NCBI RefSeq assembly: GCF_000337515.1
Contig: NZ_AOIQ01000014.1
Coordinates: 232,903-296,902, forward strand
Reading direction: 5' to 3'
DNA length: 64,000 nucleotides
DNA from: Halovivax asiaticus JCM 14624
GTDB lineage: Archaea > Halobacteriota > Halobacteria > Halobacteriales > Natrialbaceae
Positions 53,911-63,627 of this stretch are shown in pieces. Below the pieces are notes generated by a model. It saw nothing but the letters and a program-made list of their open reading frames with translations. It ran no database searches and was not told the origin of the DNA. How positions within the stretch are numbered: position 1 is the first letter of the stretch; each line of letters opens with the position of its first letter. Made by a program: the position numbers and the translations under genes.

Positions 53911-54051
53911 ATCGGGACAGACTAGCTCATGTCACCGAAATCGACGCCCACGACTCTTCCCTCTCCGTCGGTCGTCCGTCTGACACTCCAGTCGAACGAA
54001 TCGTCGTTACACACCGTCAACTGGGCAAATTCGGCCGAATATCGACGCACA

Positions 54052-54077
54052 GAACCCCTTTACTTCGACTGGAACTA
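54052..54077 (-). promoter_or_regulatory. ORB box of the 54-kb cluster (2)
   Basis: The minus strand reads CCAGTCGAAGTAAAGGGG followed by TT. It has the same orientation as the first box of the cluster. Confidence 0.75.
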
Positions 54078-54149
54078 CGCCATCATGACACGAGGGGCGT
54101 GTGAACTCGACGCAGGGGGTCTCACTCGGCGTCTGACGCACGGCTGACG

Positions 54150-54171
54150 TCCACTGGAAATGTGGGTGTAG
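54150..54171 (+). promoter_or_regulatory. ORB-like box of the 54-kb cluster (3, weaker)
   Basis: CCACTGGAAATGTGGGTG has a good left half but a broken G-run. Its orientation is opposite to the other two. Confidence 0.4.
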
Positions 54172-54271
54172 ACATCTTTTCAGACAATACAAGAAGGTTC
54201 GACAGTTCCCAGCCTCGTGCGACCACTGCATCGAAGGCTGCCGTCTCAGTCTCGGCGGGACGGACCCCAGT

Positions 54272-54847
54272 TCAGGGCGTCCGCTCGCCGGCCGGAATCG
54301 CGATGTCGAGCCAGTTGGTCTCGGGCGGTTTCGGACACTCGAATGCCTCCGAGAAGGCGCAGAAGGGCGTGTACGCGAGGTTGAAGTCGACGACGATCTC
54401 GTCGCCCGTCTCGAGCGACCGCTCGGCGGCCAGCTCGATGTACCGCCCGCCATCGTAGGTTTGCTGTCCGGTCGTCTTGTCGCGGAACGGGACGAACAAC
54501 GTCTCGTCGTTCGCGCCTTCCTGGCGATAGCTATCGATCTCGACGGGAACGTCGTCCCGATCGGGATCTGCGGCGGGGAGTGTCGTCGACAGTGTCGCGA
54601 CCGCGAGGTACCGCATCTCCCCGCCGGTCTGCGTGTCCATGTAGGCCACGTCGGGGTCGTCGTGGACGGTCACGTCGGCCGTGACACGGTAGGCGGGGTC
54701 CGGCTCGAAGTACGCGAGCCCGTCGAACTCGTCGCGTTCGTCCGGCGGGATCGGCGACTGGGGATGGTCGGCGAAGAAATCGTCTTTCTCAGCGCGCTTT
54801 GCAGCGAGTTCGCGGCGCCACCGATCTACGTCCACGTCGTCGGTCAT
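54272..54847 (-). CDS. DUF1684 family protein
   Basis: The 191-residue product from MTDDVDVDRWRRELAAKRAEKD shows the DUF1684 signature blocks: FFADHPQSPIPPDERDEFDGL, LFVPFRDKTTGQQTYDGGRY, and the highly conserved VVDFNLAYTPFCAFSEAFEC followed by PKPPETNWLDI. The family is widespread in bacteria and haloarchaea. The invariant YxP and Cys residues suggest a catalytic site, but the reaction is not established. It stands alone, convergent with the methyltransferase gene. Confidence 0.9.
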   Translation of the reverse strand: MTDDVDVDRWRRELAAKRAEKDDFFADHPQSPIPPDERDEFDGLAYFEPDPAYRVTADVTVHDDPDVAYMDTQTGGEMRYLAVATLSTTLPAADPDRDDVPVEIDSYRQEGANDETLFVPFRDKTTGQQTYDGGRYIELAAERSLETGDEIVVDFNLAYTPFCAFSEAFECPKPPETNWLDIAIPAGERTP

Positions 54848-55075
54848 GGAGCGTGATTGACCGCCGCCACGGGAATGCGTTGCGTTCTCGCGGGGCCGAT
54901 CACCGATGTGGAGACTCGGCCCGTCGACAGATCGCCGTTCCTCGCGGCCGCACAGCTCCCCGACGTGGCGTTCGGAAAAAAAAGCGGACGAACCCACCGC
55001 CGAATGGCCCCCCGGTTCGCTCGATCGCCGGTCCCAGCGGCGATCGAGGGTCGGTGCCGCCGTCCGTCGGCGCCG

Positions 55076-55714
55076 TCACCGCGGTTCGAGTTCGATGACG
55101 ACGTCGTCGATTGCGTGTTCGAGATCGATCTCCCAGGCGGACTGGATGCCGACGGCGAGGGTGATCGTGTCCGTCGACAGCGCTGGGGTCTCCCAGCCGG
55201 TCTGGAACTCGTCCCAGCCCTCGGTCCGGTTGAGCGGTTCGACGAGGCCGCCGACCTCGCCGTGAAGGCGCCAGGCTTCGAGCGCGGTCGGGAAGTCCTC
55301 GAGGGACGTCGGCGATTCGGGACCGGCGTAGACGCGGATCCGCGAGAGATCGATCTCACTCTCGACCGGGCTCCACCCGGAGACGCCGATATCGCCGTAG
55401 TAGGCGGTGCCGGGCTCCACGTCGAACTCGCGTGCGATCCAGATGCCGCCGTGGCCGGCGGTCGCGTCGAGTGTTAGCGAGGCAGCGCGCCCGTCGACGA
55501 GCGATCGGTCCTCGGTGACGCCGACGGACCAGTCCGTGCCTTCCTCCACCCCGTCGGCGACATCGGCATCGATCGACCATCCGTCGAGTCCGTTGGCGAA
55601 GGTCTCGTGGTGAGAGACCGTCGCGGCGTCGTCCGCGGCGGCGACGCCCACGATCGAGCCGGTGGCGGTTGCGGTGGCGATGCGCAGGAACCTTCGGCGG
55701 GTCTGTTGCGACAT
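55076..55714 (-). CDS. Tat-exported beta-sandwich protein
   Basis: The 212-residue product from MSQQTRRRFLRIATATATG has a twin-arginine signal ending near VAAA; there is no lipobox, so it is secreted. The mature part is a jelly-roll or carbohydrate-binding-like beta sandwich (HHETFANGLDGWSIDADV, HGGIWIAREFDVEPGTAYYG, ITLAVGIQSAWEIDLEHAIDD). A TATA-like aatattatatc (55738-55748 on the complement) lies about 25-30 bases upstream of the ATG. No enzyme motif is visible. Confidence 0.75.
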   Translation of the reverse strand: MSQQTRRRFLRIATATATGSIVGVAAADDAATVSHHETFANGLDGWSIDADVADGVEEGTDWSVGVTEDRSLVDGRAASLTLDATAGHGGIWIAREFDVEPGTAYYGDIGVSGWSPVESEIDLSRIRVYAGPESPTSLEDFPTALEAWRLHGEVGGLVEPLNRTEGWDEFQTGWETPALSTDTITLAVGIQSAWEIDLEHAIDDVVIELEPR

Positions 55715-56059
55715 GCATTCGGCGGTTCCACGAACCCCGATATAATATTTTTGAATTGATATGTATTGATGAATGTTACCAATGGAAACAGTACCATACG
55801 GGTTGCTATCACTACTGGGAATCACAGTACGGAAGCAAGACTCCGGAGAATACTTTCTAAAAGTGAATTATACGTCGTTATCAGTGCCGACGAGTAAGGA
55901 TATATAATTTTCCGGATATCGGTACGGTTTGTGTTGGGAAAGAATGGGTGAATTTTATGAATAAATAGCGGGGTGAAGACCGGTCTGTCGGTCGGTTCCG
56001 CGTCCTCTCGAACCGGACGTGCTCGGCGGTCCCACGGGAACTGACAGCCTGGAGCGCTC
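55715..56059. other. AT-rich intergenic region
   Basis: The stretch from about 55735 to 55965 is far more AT-rich than average (gatataatatttttgaattg and similar). It carries the promoter of the Tat protein gene at its left end. No ORF with haloarchaeal codon use is present. Confidence 0.45.
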
Positions 56060-56269
56060 TCACCGGCGGTCCGGCGACAGCGCGTCGATCCACCCATCGA
56101 GACGCTGGCCCACGAGATCGAAATCGGTATCGGATTCGGGCAGCAGCCCACAGTCGAGATGGTGACACTCGTCTCGCCCGAAGTCGCCGCCGTTCGACTC
56201 GAGCGGCGGCACCGCGAGGACGTCACCGCCGCGACGAATGCACTTGCGTGAGCAGGTGTTCCATCCCAT
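56060..56269 (-). CDS. Possible small acidic protein or gene remnant
   Basis: The 69-residue frame has good haloarchaeal codon bias over most of its length ([32 protein letters not shown]) and several cysteines (CSRKC, CHHLDC). No TATA box is seen before the ATG at 56269. A plus-strand frame over the same stretch is also open. It may be the end of a broken gene next to the decayed synthetase. Confidence 0.35.
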   Translation of the reverse strand: MGWNTCSRKCIRRGGDVLAVPPLESNGGDFGRDECHHLDCGLLPESDTDFDLVGQRLDGWIDALSPDRR

Positions 56270-56427
56270 TTTCCGAGACTTCGCCGCTCGATCCGACGTC
56301 GTCCAGTCCCGACGTCGTCGCGGCGAGCGACGGGCTCCGTGACGACGGTGCGGCCAGCTACCCGGACCGCGCGACCGACTCGTGCGACGGCCGGGCGCAG
56401 TCGCTCGGCCACCTGCACGAGACGACG

Positions 56428-57467
56428 ATGCAAGACAGAACGTATATCGACGACAGTGAACCGACCGAATCGACGACGACCATCGCGGGCCACGTCCACG
56501 AGATCCGCGACCTCGGCAGCATTCAGTTCGTCCTGGTCAGGGATCGAACCGGCCGCTGTCAGGTGATCGTGAAAGCCGACGAGCACCCGGCTCTCACCGG
56601 TCGGGTCGACGATCTGGGACGGGAAGACGTCGTTCGCGTCACCGGCAAGCTCGTCGCTGCCGAGCAGGCGCCGAGGGCGGGGCGGAATTGTTCCCCGTGG
56701 CCTACTACGACCGGGAGGCGGTACTCTCACAGAGCCCCAGCTGTACAAGCAGGTCCTCGTCGCCGCGGGCTTCGACCGGCTCTTCGAGGTCGGCACCGCG
56801 TTCCGCGCGGAGGCGTTCGCCACGTCTCGGAAATCTCGATGCTCGACGTAGAACTCGGCTACATCGAGGACCACCACGACGTGATGGACGTTCAGGAGGC
56901 GTCCCTGCGACACGCGCTCGGTGAGCTCCGGACGCGGGTCGACCGCGAACTGACACGGCTGGACGTCGACCTCACCGTTCCTGCGGACCCGTTCCCCCGG
57001 ATCACCTTCGAGGAGGCACTGGATCTCCTCGCGACGGAGTACGATCACGAACCCGAGGACTCGACGGATCTCGACACCCGCGGCGAACGCCTGCTGGGGG
57101 AGTACTTCGCCGAACGCGGTCAGCCGGCCGTGTTCGTGGTCGGGTATCCCGAGGAGAAGTTCTACTACCGACAGGACGTCGCGACCGACGAGATCGCCTC
57201 ACGAAAGTTCGACCTGCTCTATCGGGGGCTCGAACTCTCCTCGGGCGGCCAGCACGAACACAATGTCGACCGGCTCCGCGAGCGGATGGTCGAACGCGGC
57301 CTCGACCTCGCGGACTTCGAGTTCTACCTGGAGGGACTCAGTTACGGGACCCCACCCCACGGCGGCTTCGGACTCGGTATCGACCGGCTCGTCCAGCAGA
57401 TCGCCGACCTCGACCACGTGTCGGAGGCGATCCTCTTCCCGCGAGATCCGGACCGGCTGGCGCTCTG
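56428..57467 (+). pseudogene. Decayed aspartyl-tRNA synthetase-like gene
   Basis: The start [23 protein letters not shown] and [20 protein letters not shown] form the anticodon-binding OB fold of archaeal AspRS. After LVAAEQAP a stretch of roughly 90 residues, including the start of the catalytic domain, is missing. The next part ([21 protein letters not shown]) is in another frame, and a one-base loss in the SQSPQLYKQ codons and a second shift near the FATSR codons follow. The rest ([30 protein letters not shown]) is back in frame but has lost its stop and runs into the helicase gene. With such a deletion and shifts it cannot be an active synthetase. Confidence 0.85.
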
Positions 57468-57558
57468 CGTGGGAGTACCGCCTCGATCGGGGGTGGTCCG
57501 GCCATTTATACACGAGGACGAAGCAAGCCCACTCCGTCAACCCTATGGCTGCCCATCG

Positions 57559-59976
57559 ATGAGTACGGAAGAGATGGAAGCGTGGCGGGCGCTGTTCGGT
57601 CACGACGAGCCCTACGACGAGCAGGTCGACGGCATCGAGACCGCGATCGAGACGGCTCGTGACGGTGGCTACACCGTGATCGAGGGCGCCTGCGGGACGG
57701 GCAAGACGATGCTCTCGCTGTCGGCCGGGCTCTCGCTGGTGCGCGACCCCGACTCGACGTACGAGCGCGTCCTCGTCCTGACGAGCGTCAAGCAGCAGTT
57801 ACGCCAGTTCGAGACCGATCTACAGACGATCAACGAGAACCTGCCCGACGAGCACGAGCCGGTCTCGGGGCTCACGCTGGTCGGAAAGGCGGACGTCTGT
57901 CCGTACAATCGCGAACACGCCGCCGGCTTCGACGACAGCGTCGTCTACGATCGGTGTGAGACCCTCCGCGACCGCACCCGCGATCTGACGGGCGAGGGCG
58001 GGTCGACCACGACTGGCGACCTCACCGCCCAGGCGCGCAGCCAGCAGGTCGGTCTCGCCGACAGCGGCCGACACGATCTCGGCGTTCGCCTCCTCGAGAC
58101 GGCCGGCGAGACCGCCCCATTCGCTCCCGACATGCCCGAGTACGACGACGGGCGAAGCGGCGTCGAGTACTGCCCGTTCTACGCGCAGTATCTAGACGAT
58201 CTGCCCGCCGAGGGCGAGGGCTCGCCCGCCGAGGCGGTGCCGTTCGATCTGACGAGCGCAGGGATGGTGACGCCGGACGACCTCGTGGCGAAGTCGGTCC
58301 GACACGGGACCTGCCCCCACTCGGTGATGGGTGCGGCCCTCGGCGAGGTCGAGGTCGTGATCGGCAACTACTACCACGCGTTCGATCCGACGACACTCTC
58401 GGCCTTTACGGGCGCGCTCGCCAGCGAGGAGACCTTCGTCGTCTGCGACGAGGCACATATGCTCGAACCGCGCGTGCGAGACCTCGTGAGCGACGGCGTG
58501 GCCGACGCGACGATCCGCGACGCCGTCACGGAACTCTCGCGGGTGATCCGGCCCGTCCGCTACGAGCGCGAGGGCCGGGAGACGGAAGGCGGGTCGAAGA
58601 CGGCGGATGCGGAACTCGTCCGCGCGGAACTGGCCGGCTCCGACGTCTCGTTCGAGGAACTGGAGGCCACCCTCGAGTTCCTGCAGGATCTGCGCACGGA
58701 ACTCGATCGCCGGGTCGAGGCCCACCTCGACACCGAGTCGCCGGGCTGGCGCTCCGACCTGACGACGCTCTCGGACGACGAAATCCCTCTTCGGGACCCG
58801 TCAGAGCCGGCCGTCGATTCCCTCTCCGAGTGGGCCGAGCGGGCGGGCTACACCGATATCCACTGGGTCCGGTCGGAGTCCGTCGGGGCCGTCGTCTCTC
58901 GCATCCTGAACGAGGCCGAAGACGAAGAGCGGACGAGGGCCGCACCCGCCGTCGGGCGGCTCCTGGGTGAGTGGAACCGACGGGGCCACACCGACTACTT
59001 CCGCGAGATCGAACTCGAACGGACGTGGGACGAGACCGAACCCGACGACTCGTGGCGACGCGCGTACACGGCCAGACTCTCCCTGCACAACTGCGTCCCG
59101 AGCGGTGCTATCGGCGAACGGTTGGCCGCGTTCGGCGGCGGCGTCCTGATGAGCGCGACGCTCGCCCCGATGGACGCCTTCGCCGAGGTGACGGGTCTAC
59201 GATATCTCGAAGACGAGGCGGATCGCCCGATCGTGGAACGCCGCTACGGCCTCCACTTCCCCGAGGAAAACCGCGAGAGTTTCGCCGTCGCCGCACCCAA
59301 GTTCACCTACGACAACCGCGGGTCCCCGGGCGGGGCTGGCGACGAGGCCAACGGTGTCGCGGGCGACACGACCCCGACTCGCCGCGTGTACGCCGACGCC
59401 CTGGCCGAAATCGCCGCCCTGCCCGGCAACGTCCTCGTCGGGATGCCGAGCTACGCCGAAGCCGAGTGGGCGGCGGGCACGCTCGAGTCCAATCTCGACG
59501 GCAAACCCGTCCTCCTCGACGTGGCCAGCGACGACGTGGCCACCGAGTCGCTGAAAGACGAGTTCTTCGCGGGTGATGGGAAGGTGCTGGTCACCAGTCT
59601 CCGTGGAACGCTCACCGAGGGCGTCGACTACGGCGGCGACCGGCTGAACGCGGCGGTCGTCTGCGGCGTCCCGATCGTCAACACGTCGAGTCCGCGCACG
59701 CAGGCGGTTCGACGCGCATACGACGACGAATTCGGCGCGGGTTTCGAGTACGCGCTGACGGTTCCGGCGGTTCGAAAGGCGAGACAGGCGCTCGGACGCG
59801 TCATTCGAAGCCCCGAGGACGTCGGCGCTCGGGTCTTTCTCGACGAACGCTACGCGCGCGAGTCGTGGGATTCGGTTCGGGGCTATCTCCCCAACGCCGA
59901 CGAGTACCAGCCCGTGAGTCCGGACATGCTCGAACTGGGCCTTGACCGCGTCCGTGAGCGGCTCGGGGACGGCTGA
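57559..59976 (+). CDS. XPD/DinG-family Fe-S DNA helicase
   Basis: The 805-residue superfamily 2 helicase starts at [22 protein letters not shown]. Walker A is [10 protein letters not shown] (Gly43-Thr50) and the DEAH box is at residues 297-300. Four cysteines between them (DVCPYN, DRCET, EYCPFY, GTCPHS) fit the Fe-S cluster domain. The late motifs [25 protein letters not shown] and [14 protein letters not shown] are present. It likely unwinds DNA 5'-3' in repair. A TATA-like catttatac at about 57502-57510 lies upstream, supporting a separate start despite the open frame from the pseudogene. Confidence 0.92.
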   Translation: MSTEEMEAWRALFGHDEPYDEQVDGIETAIETARDGGYTVIEGACGTGKTMLSLSAGLSLVRDPDSTYERVLVLTSVKQQLRQFETDLQTINENLPDEHEPVSGLTLVGKADVCPYNREHAAGFDDSVVYDRCETLRDRTRDLTGEGGSTTTGDLTAQARSQQVGLADSGRHDLGVRLLETAGETAPFAPDMPEYDDGRSGVEYCPFYAQYLDDLPAEGEGSPAEAVPFDLTSAGMVTPDDLVAKSVRHGTCPHSVMGAALGEVEVVIGNYYHAFDPTTLSAFTGALASEETFVVCDEAHMLEPRVRDLVSDGVADATIRDAVTELSRVIRPVRYEREGRETEGGSKTADAELVRAELAGSDVSFEELEATLEFLQDLRTELDRRVEAHLDTESPGWRSDLTTLSDDEIPLRDPSEPAVDSLSEWAERAGYTDIHWVRSESVGAVVSRILNEAEDEERTRAAPAVGRLLGEWNRRGHTDYFREIELERTWDETEPDDSWRRAYTARLSLHNCVPSGAIGERLAAFGGGVLMSATLAPMDAFAEVTGLRYLEDEADRPIVERRYGLHFPEENRESFAVAAPKFTYDNRGSPGGAGDEANGVAGDTTPTRRVYADALAEIAALPGNVLVGMPSYAEAEWAAGTLESNLDGKPVLLDVASDDVATESLKDEFFAGDGKVLVTSLRGTLTEGVDYGGDRLNAAVVCGVPIVNTSSPRTQAVRRAYDDEFGAGFEYALTVPAVRKARQALGRVIRSPEDVGARVFLDERYARESWDSVRGYLPNADEYQPVSPDMLELGLDRVRERLGDG

Positions 59977-60050
59977 GGCCGTGAACTCCACGCGCAATAA
60001 TGGCAGATAAACGTCAAAATCTTTTTACCGATACGATGGACTCGTCGGGT

Positions 60051-60611
60051 ATGCAACGCCGAACAACCCTCCAGCTCGGCATCTCTGCGGGTCTGGTTTT
60101 CCTGCCCGGGTGTACGGACAGCAACTCGTCGTCGCCGGACCACGCCACCGACGGAAACGATGACGAACCGATCGCAGCAGATGCCGAGGCACTCTTACTT
60201 ACCCAGGACGGCGCGAACGAAGCAGTCGGCGGTGATTGGGACCCTTCAGACCCCCACGAGCGGTCGATGATCACGCGAGGAGCCGACGCCACCATCGGAT
60301 TGTATTCCATGTCCGAAGACGGTCCAGCCGGATGGATTACCGCCGGAGTCTGGACGTTCGACACCGTTGACGCGGCACGCGAGGCGTTCGACGGCCACGG
60401 CTACCAGACCGGATACGGATTCGAAGACCGTGACATTGCGGTCGAGAGCATCTCCGGATCAGTCGATGGAAACGAAGGCATCGTCCTCTTTCGGGACGCG
60501 AACGCGATGGGCGCCGTGTCACGAACCGACCCGGAAGGCTCGGACGACGAACTCGTCGACGCGGCGCTCTCTCTCGGTGTCGCGATGCACACGACTTGGC
60601 GGTCCGGCTGA
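60051..60611 (+). CDS. Tat lipoprotein of unknown function
   Basis: The 186-residue product from MQRRTTLQLGISAGLVFLPGC has a twin-arginine-like signal and a lipobox. After an Asp/Ser-rich linker the mature domain (ALLLTQDGANEAVGGDWDPSD, WTFDTVDAAREAFDGH, EGIVLFRDANAMGAV) is alpha/beta and acidic. A TATA-like tctttttacc lies about 25-30 bases upstream. No family is recognised; the layout resembles substrate-binding or sensor lipoproteins common in haloarchaea. Confidence 0.7.
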   Translation: MQRRTTLQLGISAGLVFLPGCTDSNSSSPDHATDGNDDEPIAADAEALLLTQDGANEAVGGDWDPSDPHERSMITRGADATIGLYSMSEDGPAGWITAGVWTFDTVDAAREAFDGHGYQTGYGFEDRDIAVESISGSVDGNEGIVLFRDANAMGAVSRTDPEGSDDELVDAALSLGVAMHTTWRSG

Positions 60612-60692
60612 TCGTCGATCACGACTCGGATGCGCTTTCCTGGCCGTGATCCGCGGGCGAAGAATTATTGCCGATCCGTGCCACCCTATCGC

Positions 60693-61121
60693 ATGGAGGT
60701 TCGTGAGATAATGTCGTCGCCGGTGGTGACGGTCGGCGTCGACGCCACGCTCGACGAGGCGGTCGAGACGATGCTCGTCAACCGCGTCGGCAGCGTCCTC
60801 GTCGTAGACGACGGTCTCGTGGGAATCGTCACGGAGTCGGATATCCTGGCCGCGCTGTTCGAGGCGGAAGCGACGCTCTCGGCGCTCGCCGTCGCCGACG
60901 TAATGAGCACCGAGTTGGTGACGACCACGTCGACGACCAGCGTCAAAGCCGCCCTCCGCACGATGGAGGCCGAGGGGATCAAACGACTCCCGATCCGCGG
61001 CGGCACGAAGCCCCTCGGCATCGTCACGCTCACCGACATCGCCTGGCATCTGCCCGACCGGTTGCGAGAGCGGCCGGGCCTGTCGACGCGTCGGCAGGGG
61101 CGACGACCGGACGATCGGTGA
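60693..61121 (+). CDS. CBS-domain pair protein
   Basis: The 142-residue product from MEVREIMSSPVVTVGVDATL consists of two CBS repeats: VGSVLVVDDGLVGIVTESDIL and GIKRLPIRGGTKPLGIVTLTDI. Such pairs bind AMP, ATP or SAM and regulate partners. A short basic tail (RRQGRRPDDR) follows. No partner is adjacent. Confidence 0.9.
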   Translation: MEVREIMSSPVVTVGVDATLDEAVETMLVNRVGSVLVVDDGLVGIVTESDILAALFEAEATLSALAVADVMSTELVTTTSTTSVKAALRTMEAEGIKRLPIRGGTKPLGIVTLTDIAWHLPDRLRERPGLSTRRQGRRPDDR

Positions 61122-61218
61122 TCGATTCCGCGGATGGGTGGCCACCGGTGCGCTGCCACCGGCCGAATTGCACAGCCTGCACCGAAATCCGTATTTGTTC
61201 AACGTCGAATATTTTCGT

Positions 61219-61413
61219 ATGACACAGCGACGGCCGACAGCCAGTGTGCCACTCGTCCACTTCCTCGTAATCGGGTTCCTCGTGGTTGGGACGGGCCTCT
61301 ACACACTCTTCGGTATTCCCTTCGGCCCACCCGCGGTTCTCGGCCTTCTCGCGTACCTGTGCTATCTGGTCTATCGTGGTGTTCGCGCGATCGAATACGA
61401 GGCCTACGAGTGA
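61219..61413 (+). CDS. Small two-helix membrane protein
   Basis: The 64-residue product from MTQRRPTASVPLVHFLVIGF has two hydrophobic segments (FLVIGFLVVGTGLYTLF and AVLGLLAYLCYLVYRG) and an acidic tail. A TATA-like ccgtatttg about 25 bases upstream fits a leaderless ATG at 61219. Function unknown. Confidence 0.6.
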   Translation: MTQRRPTASVPLVHFLVIGFLVVGTGLYTLFGIPFGPPAVLGLLAYLCYLVYRGVRAIEYEAYE

Positions 61414-61471
61414 GCCGATTCGAGAGAAGTGGGGTGACTGAGTTGACGAGCGCCGAATGATCCGCGTGTGA

Positions 61472-61651
61472 CTATCGTGCGATCGGCGAGTAGCGGTCGG
61501 TAAGTGCGACGACGCTGGCCGCCGCGGCGACGAGTGTGACCGCTGCGTTGCGGACGATGCTGGAATACGGCCCCGGGCGCCTGCCAACCCGGAGCGGGTT
61601 GAAGCCGCTCGATATCGCCACGTTGGTCAGGCGCTTCAGGGCGACGAACAC
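61472..61651 (-). CDS. Small membrane protein overlapping the glycosyltransferase-like gene
   Basis: A 59-residue frame starting at a GTG (61649-61651) reads VALKRLTNVAISSGFNPLRVG and then one hydrophobic helix (AAVTLVAAAASVVAL). Codons are strongly haloarchaeal. It overlaps the end of the upstream gene by 16 bases, suggesting coupling as the last gene of that operon. Confidence 0.5.
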   Translation of the reverse strand: MFVALKRLTNVAISSGFNPLRVGRRPGPYSSIVRNAAVTLVAAAASVVALTDRYSPIAR

Positions 61652-63627
61652 ATCACCACGTCGCCGTTCGCGTACACTTCGCCCATCGATGGTCCGCACA
61701 GGCGCGACTTCGGTACGTCCTGGATTACCCCCTGGCCCATCTCCTCGGTCAGGAAGTACGACGCTCCCGCCCGCTGGTAGTCCCGATAGACGACGATATC
61801 GTGCTGCCTGGGTTGCGTTTCGTTGAGTATCGCCGGACTGGCCGGATGCGACCGTGTGCGCGTGAAGACGGTCTGATACGGATGGTCGGTGTAGACCAAC
61901 TGCCGAGCGGTCAGTTCCTCGCGCTCGGGCGATCCCGTCATCGCGCCGATGGTATCGACCGCCGCGAGCTCCTGCTCGGTGTAGCTCAGTCGCTCGCGCT
62001 CGCCCGGGAACACCGGGTCGTCGACGGTTCCGTTACTCGACATCACCATTACGCTCGGGAACGCGAGCGCGAATACCACCGCAACGGCGACGAACACCCG
62101 CGGGTCCAGAGCTCGTGCGAGGTAGCCGAGGCCGACGACGCCGAGGATCGCCATCGGCGCGTACAGGAACGCGATCCAGCGCTGCGGAACGAAGTTGTTG
62201 ATGCCGAATATCGGGAGGCCGAGAACGAACACCAGCATGATCGCGGTCGTGACGACCAGCGTCATCGTCGCCTGAGAGGCCCGGTTGCGGTGGAGTACGT
62301 AGAGACACCCCGCGAGCGCGGCGAACAGGAGCAGGAGGAACCCCACCGTATCCATGTAGAGGGCGACCTCCTCGACGAACGACGGGCCGCCACCGCTCGC
62401 GCCGCTACCGCCGGCGGCGCTCGATCCGCCGATGAGATTCAGGAGGCCGGCACTCGACGAGAGCGTCTCGACGAGGTAACTCAACACCAGCGAGAGGAAC
62501 GGCTGGTCGGAACCCGCATACGGCGTGAACGACCACATGAACAGGGTGAATCCCGCGTCGAACACCAGCACGCCCGCGATCCGGACGGTCTGCTCCCCCT
62601 CGAACGGGGTGAAGATGGTCGGCGAACTGGCGAAGGGGCCGTGCTCGACGAGGAACCGTGCGACGAGCGTCGACCCGAGTAGCACGAGCATGATGAACGT
62701 CGACACCTGATGGGTGAGGATGAGTGCCATGGACGCGAGTATCAGGAGCACGAAGTCCCGAAGTCGGTACTCGATCCGCATCAATCGGACGAGCATGTAG
62801 GTGATGGCGAGGAACACGACAAGGCCCTGGCTCGTCGGGATGAGGTGGATGCTCCACTCGACGGCGTAGTCAGCCAACGCGTACAGTGCGGCCGCGAGGA
62901 TCGCCCACCGCTCGGCCACGAGCAGGTTTGCCGTCGCGTACACGAACAGCGACGACAGCACCATGATGGGACCGAGCGTGAGGTAGAGTGCGGTTCGGAG
63001 CGAGGTGTCGAACAGCGCCGCGCCGGTCACCACGTAGAGGTGGTAGAAAGGAGCCGCGTAGTGCTTGTCGTCGTCGATCGCCGCCAGCGTCCCCTCGGTC
63101 AGGATCGCATCGGCGAGTCGCGGAACGTGGGTCCAGATGTCGATCCCGATGAACCCCGGGTTCAGGTACAGCGCCGGAAGTCGGATCGCCGCCGCGAGAA
63201 CGACGATCTGCAGGAGCAGCCAGTCGCGGCTGAGATCCTCCTCGCGGACGAACAGGACCTGTCCGATCAGGAGCGTTCCGAGAACGCCCGCGATAGCGTA
63301 GAACAGTGGCGACCGTCCACCCGAGTGGACCGCGACGACGATCATCAGTGCCACGCCGAAGAAGACCGCGCTCGGGAGGATCGCCGAAGCGCGGGTGGGG
63401 AGTCGAGGGAGCGAGCGGTGGTGCGGGTGGCGATCGCTCGTCCCGGTGTACATCCCGACGAGGTAGAGCGCGCAGGCGACGCCGAGGACGATCGGAATCG
63501 TCTCGATGTAGATCTGGGAGACGAAAAACCGCAGCGGCACCAACGCGAGCGCGAGGAGGACGCCGGCGATGGCGGCCGCCTCGTCAAGGGGAATGCCGTC
63601 GAACCGGCCGCCGGATCGAATCGACAT
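61636..63627 (-). CDS. Polytopic GT-C-like membrane glycosyltransferase
   Basis: The 663-residue product from MSIRSGGRFDGIPLDEAAAI has twelve or more membrane helices. An acidic loop after the early helices (GFIGIDIWTHVPRLADAIL) and the long soluble C-terminal part (SYTEQELAAVDTIGAM, YFLTEEMGQGV) are typical of GT-C glycosyltransferases that use lipid-linked sugars. It probably works in surface glycan or protein glycosylation. Its ATG overlaps the stop of the upstream glycosyltransferase by one base. The exact family is uncertain. Confidence 0.7.
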   Translation of the reverse strand: MSIRSGGRFDGIPLDEAAAIAGVLLALALVPLRFFVSQIYIETIPIVLGVACALYLVGMYTGTSDRHPHHRSLPRLPTRASAILPSAVFFGVALMIVVAVHSGGRSPLFYAIAGVLGTLLIGQVLFVREEDLSRDWLLLQIVVLAAAIRLPALYLNPGFIGIDIWTHVPRLADAILTEGTLAAIDDDKHYAAPFYHLYVVTGAALFDTSLRTALYLTLGPIMVLSSLFVYATANLLVAERWAILAAALYALADYAVEWSIHLIPTSQGLVVFLAITYMLVRLMRIEYRLRDFVLLILASMALILTHQVSTFIMLVLLGSTLVARFLVEHGPFASSPTIFTPFEGEQTVRIAGVLVFDAGFTLFMWSFTPYAGSDQPFLSLVLSYLVETLSSSAGLLNLIGGSSAAGGSGASGGGPSFVEEVALYMDTVGFLLLLFAALAGCLYVLHRNRASQATMTLVVTTAIMLVFVLGLPIFGINNFVPQRWIAFLYAPMAILGVVGLGYLARALDPRVFVAVAVVFALAFPSVMVMSSNGTVDDPVFPGERERLSYTEQELAAVDTIGAMTGSPEREELTARQLVYTDHPYQTVFTRTRSHPASPAILNETQPRQHDIVVYRDYQRAGASYFLTEEMGQGVIQDVPKSRLCGPSMGEVYANGDVVMCSSP

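Larger units (their letters stand above)
53823..54271. other. Intergenic region with a third ORB cluster
   Basis: The 449-base gap between convergent genes contains three ORB-like boxes (53886, 54052, 54150) and no credible gene. Convergent stops and clustered boxes make this unlike a normal promoter region. Confidence 0.55.

Noticed and set aside
56248-59976. AspRS-helicase fusion protein of 1242 residues
   Set aside because: The AspRS part has deletions and frame shifts, and the helicase has its own TATA box and ATG at the family start.
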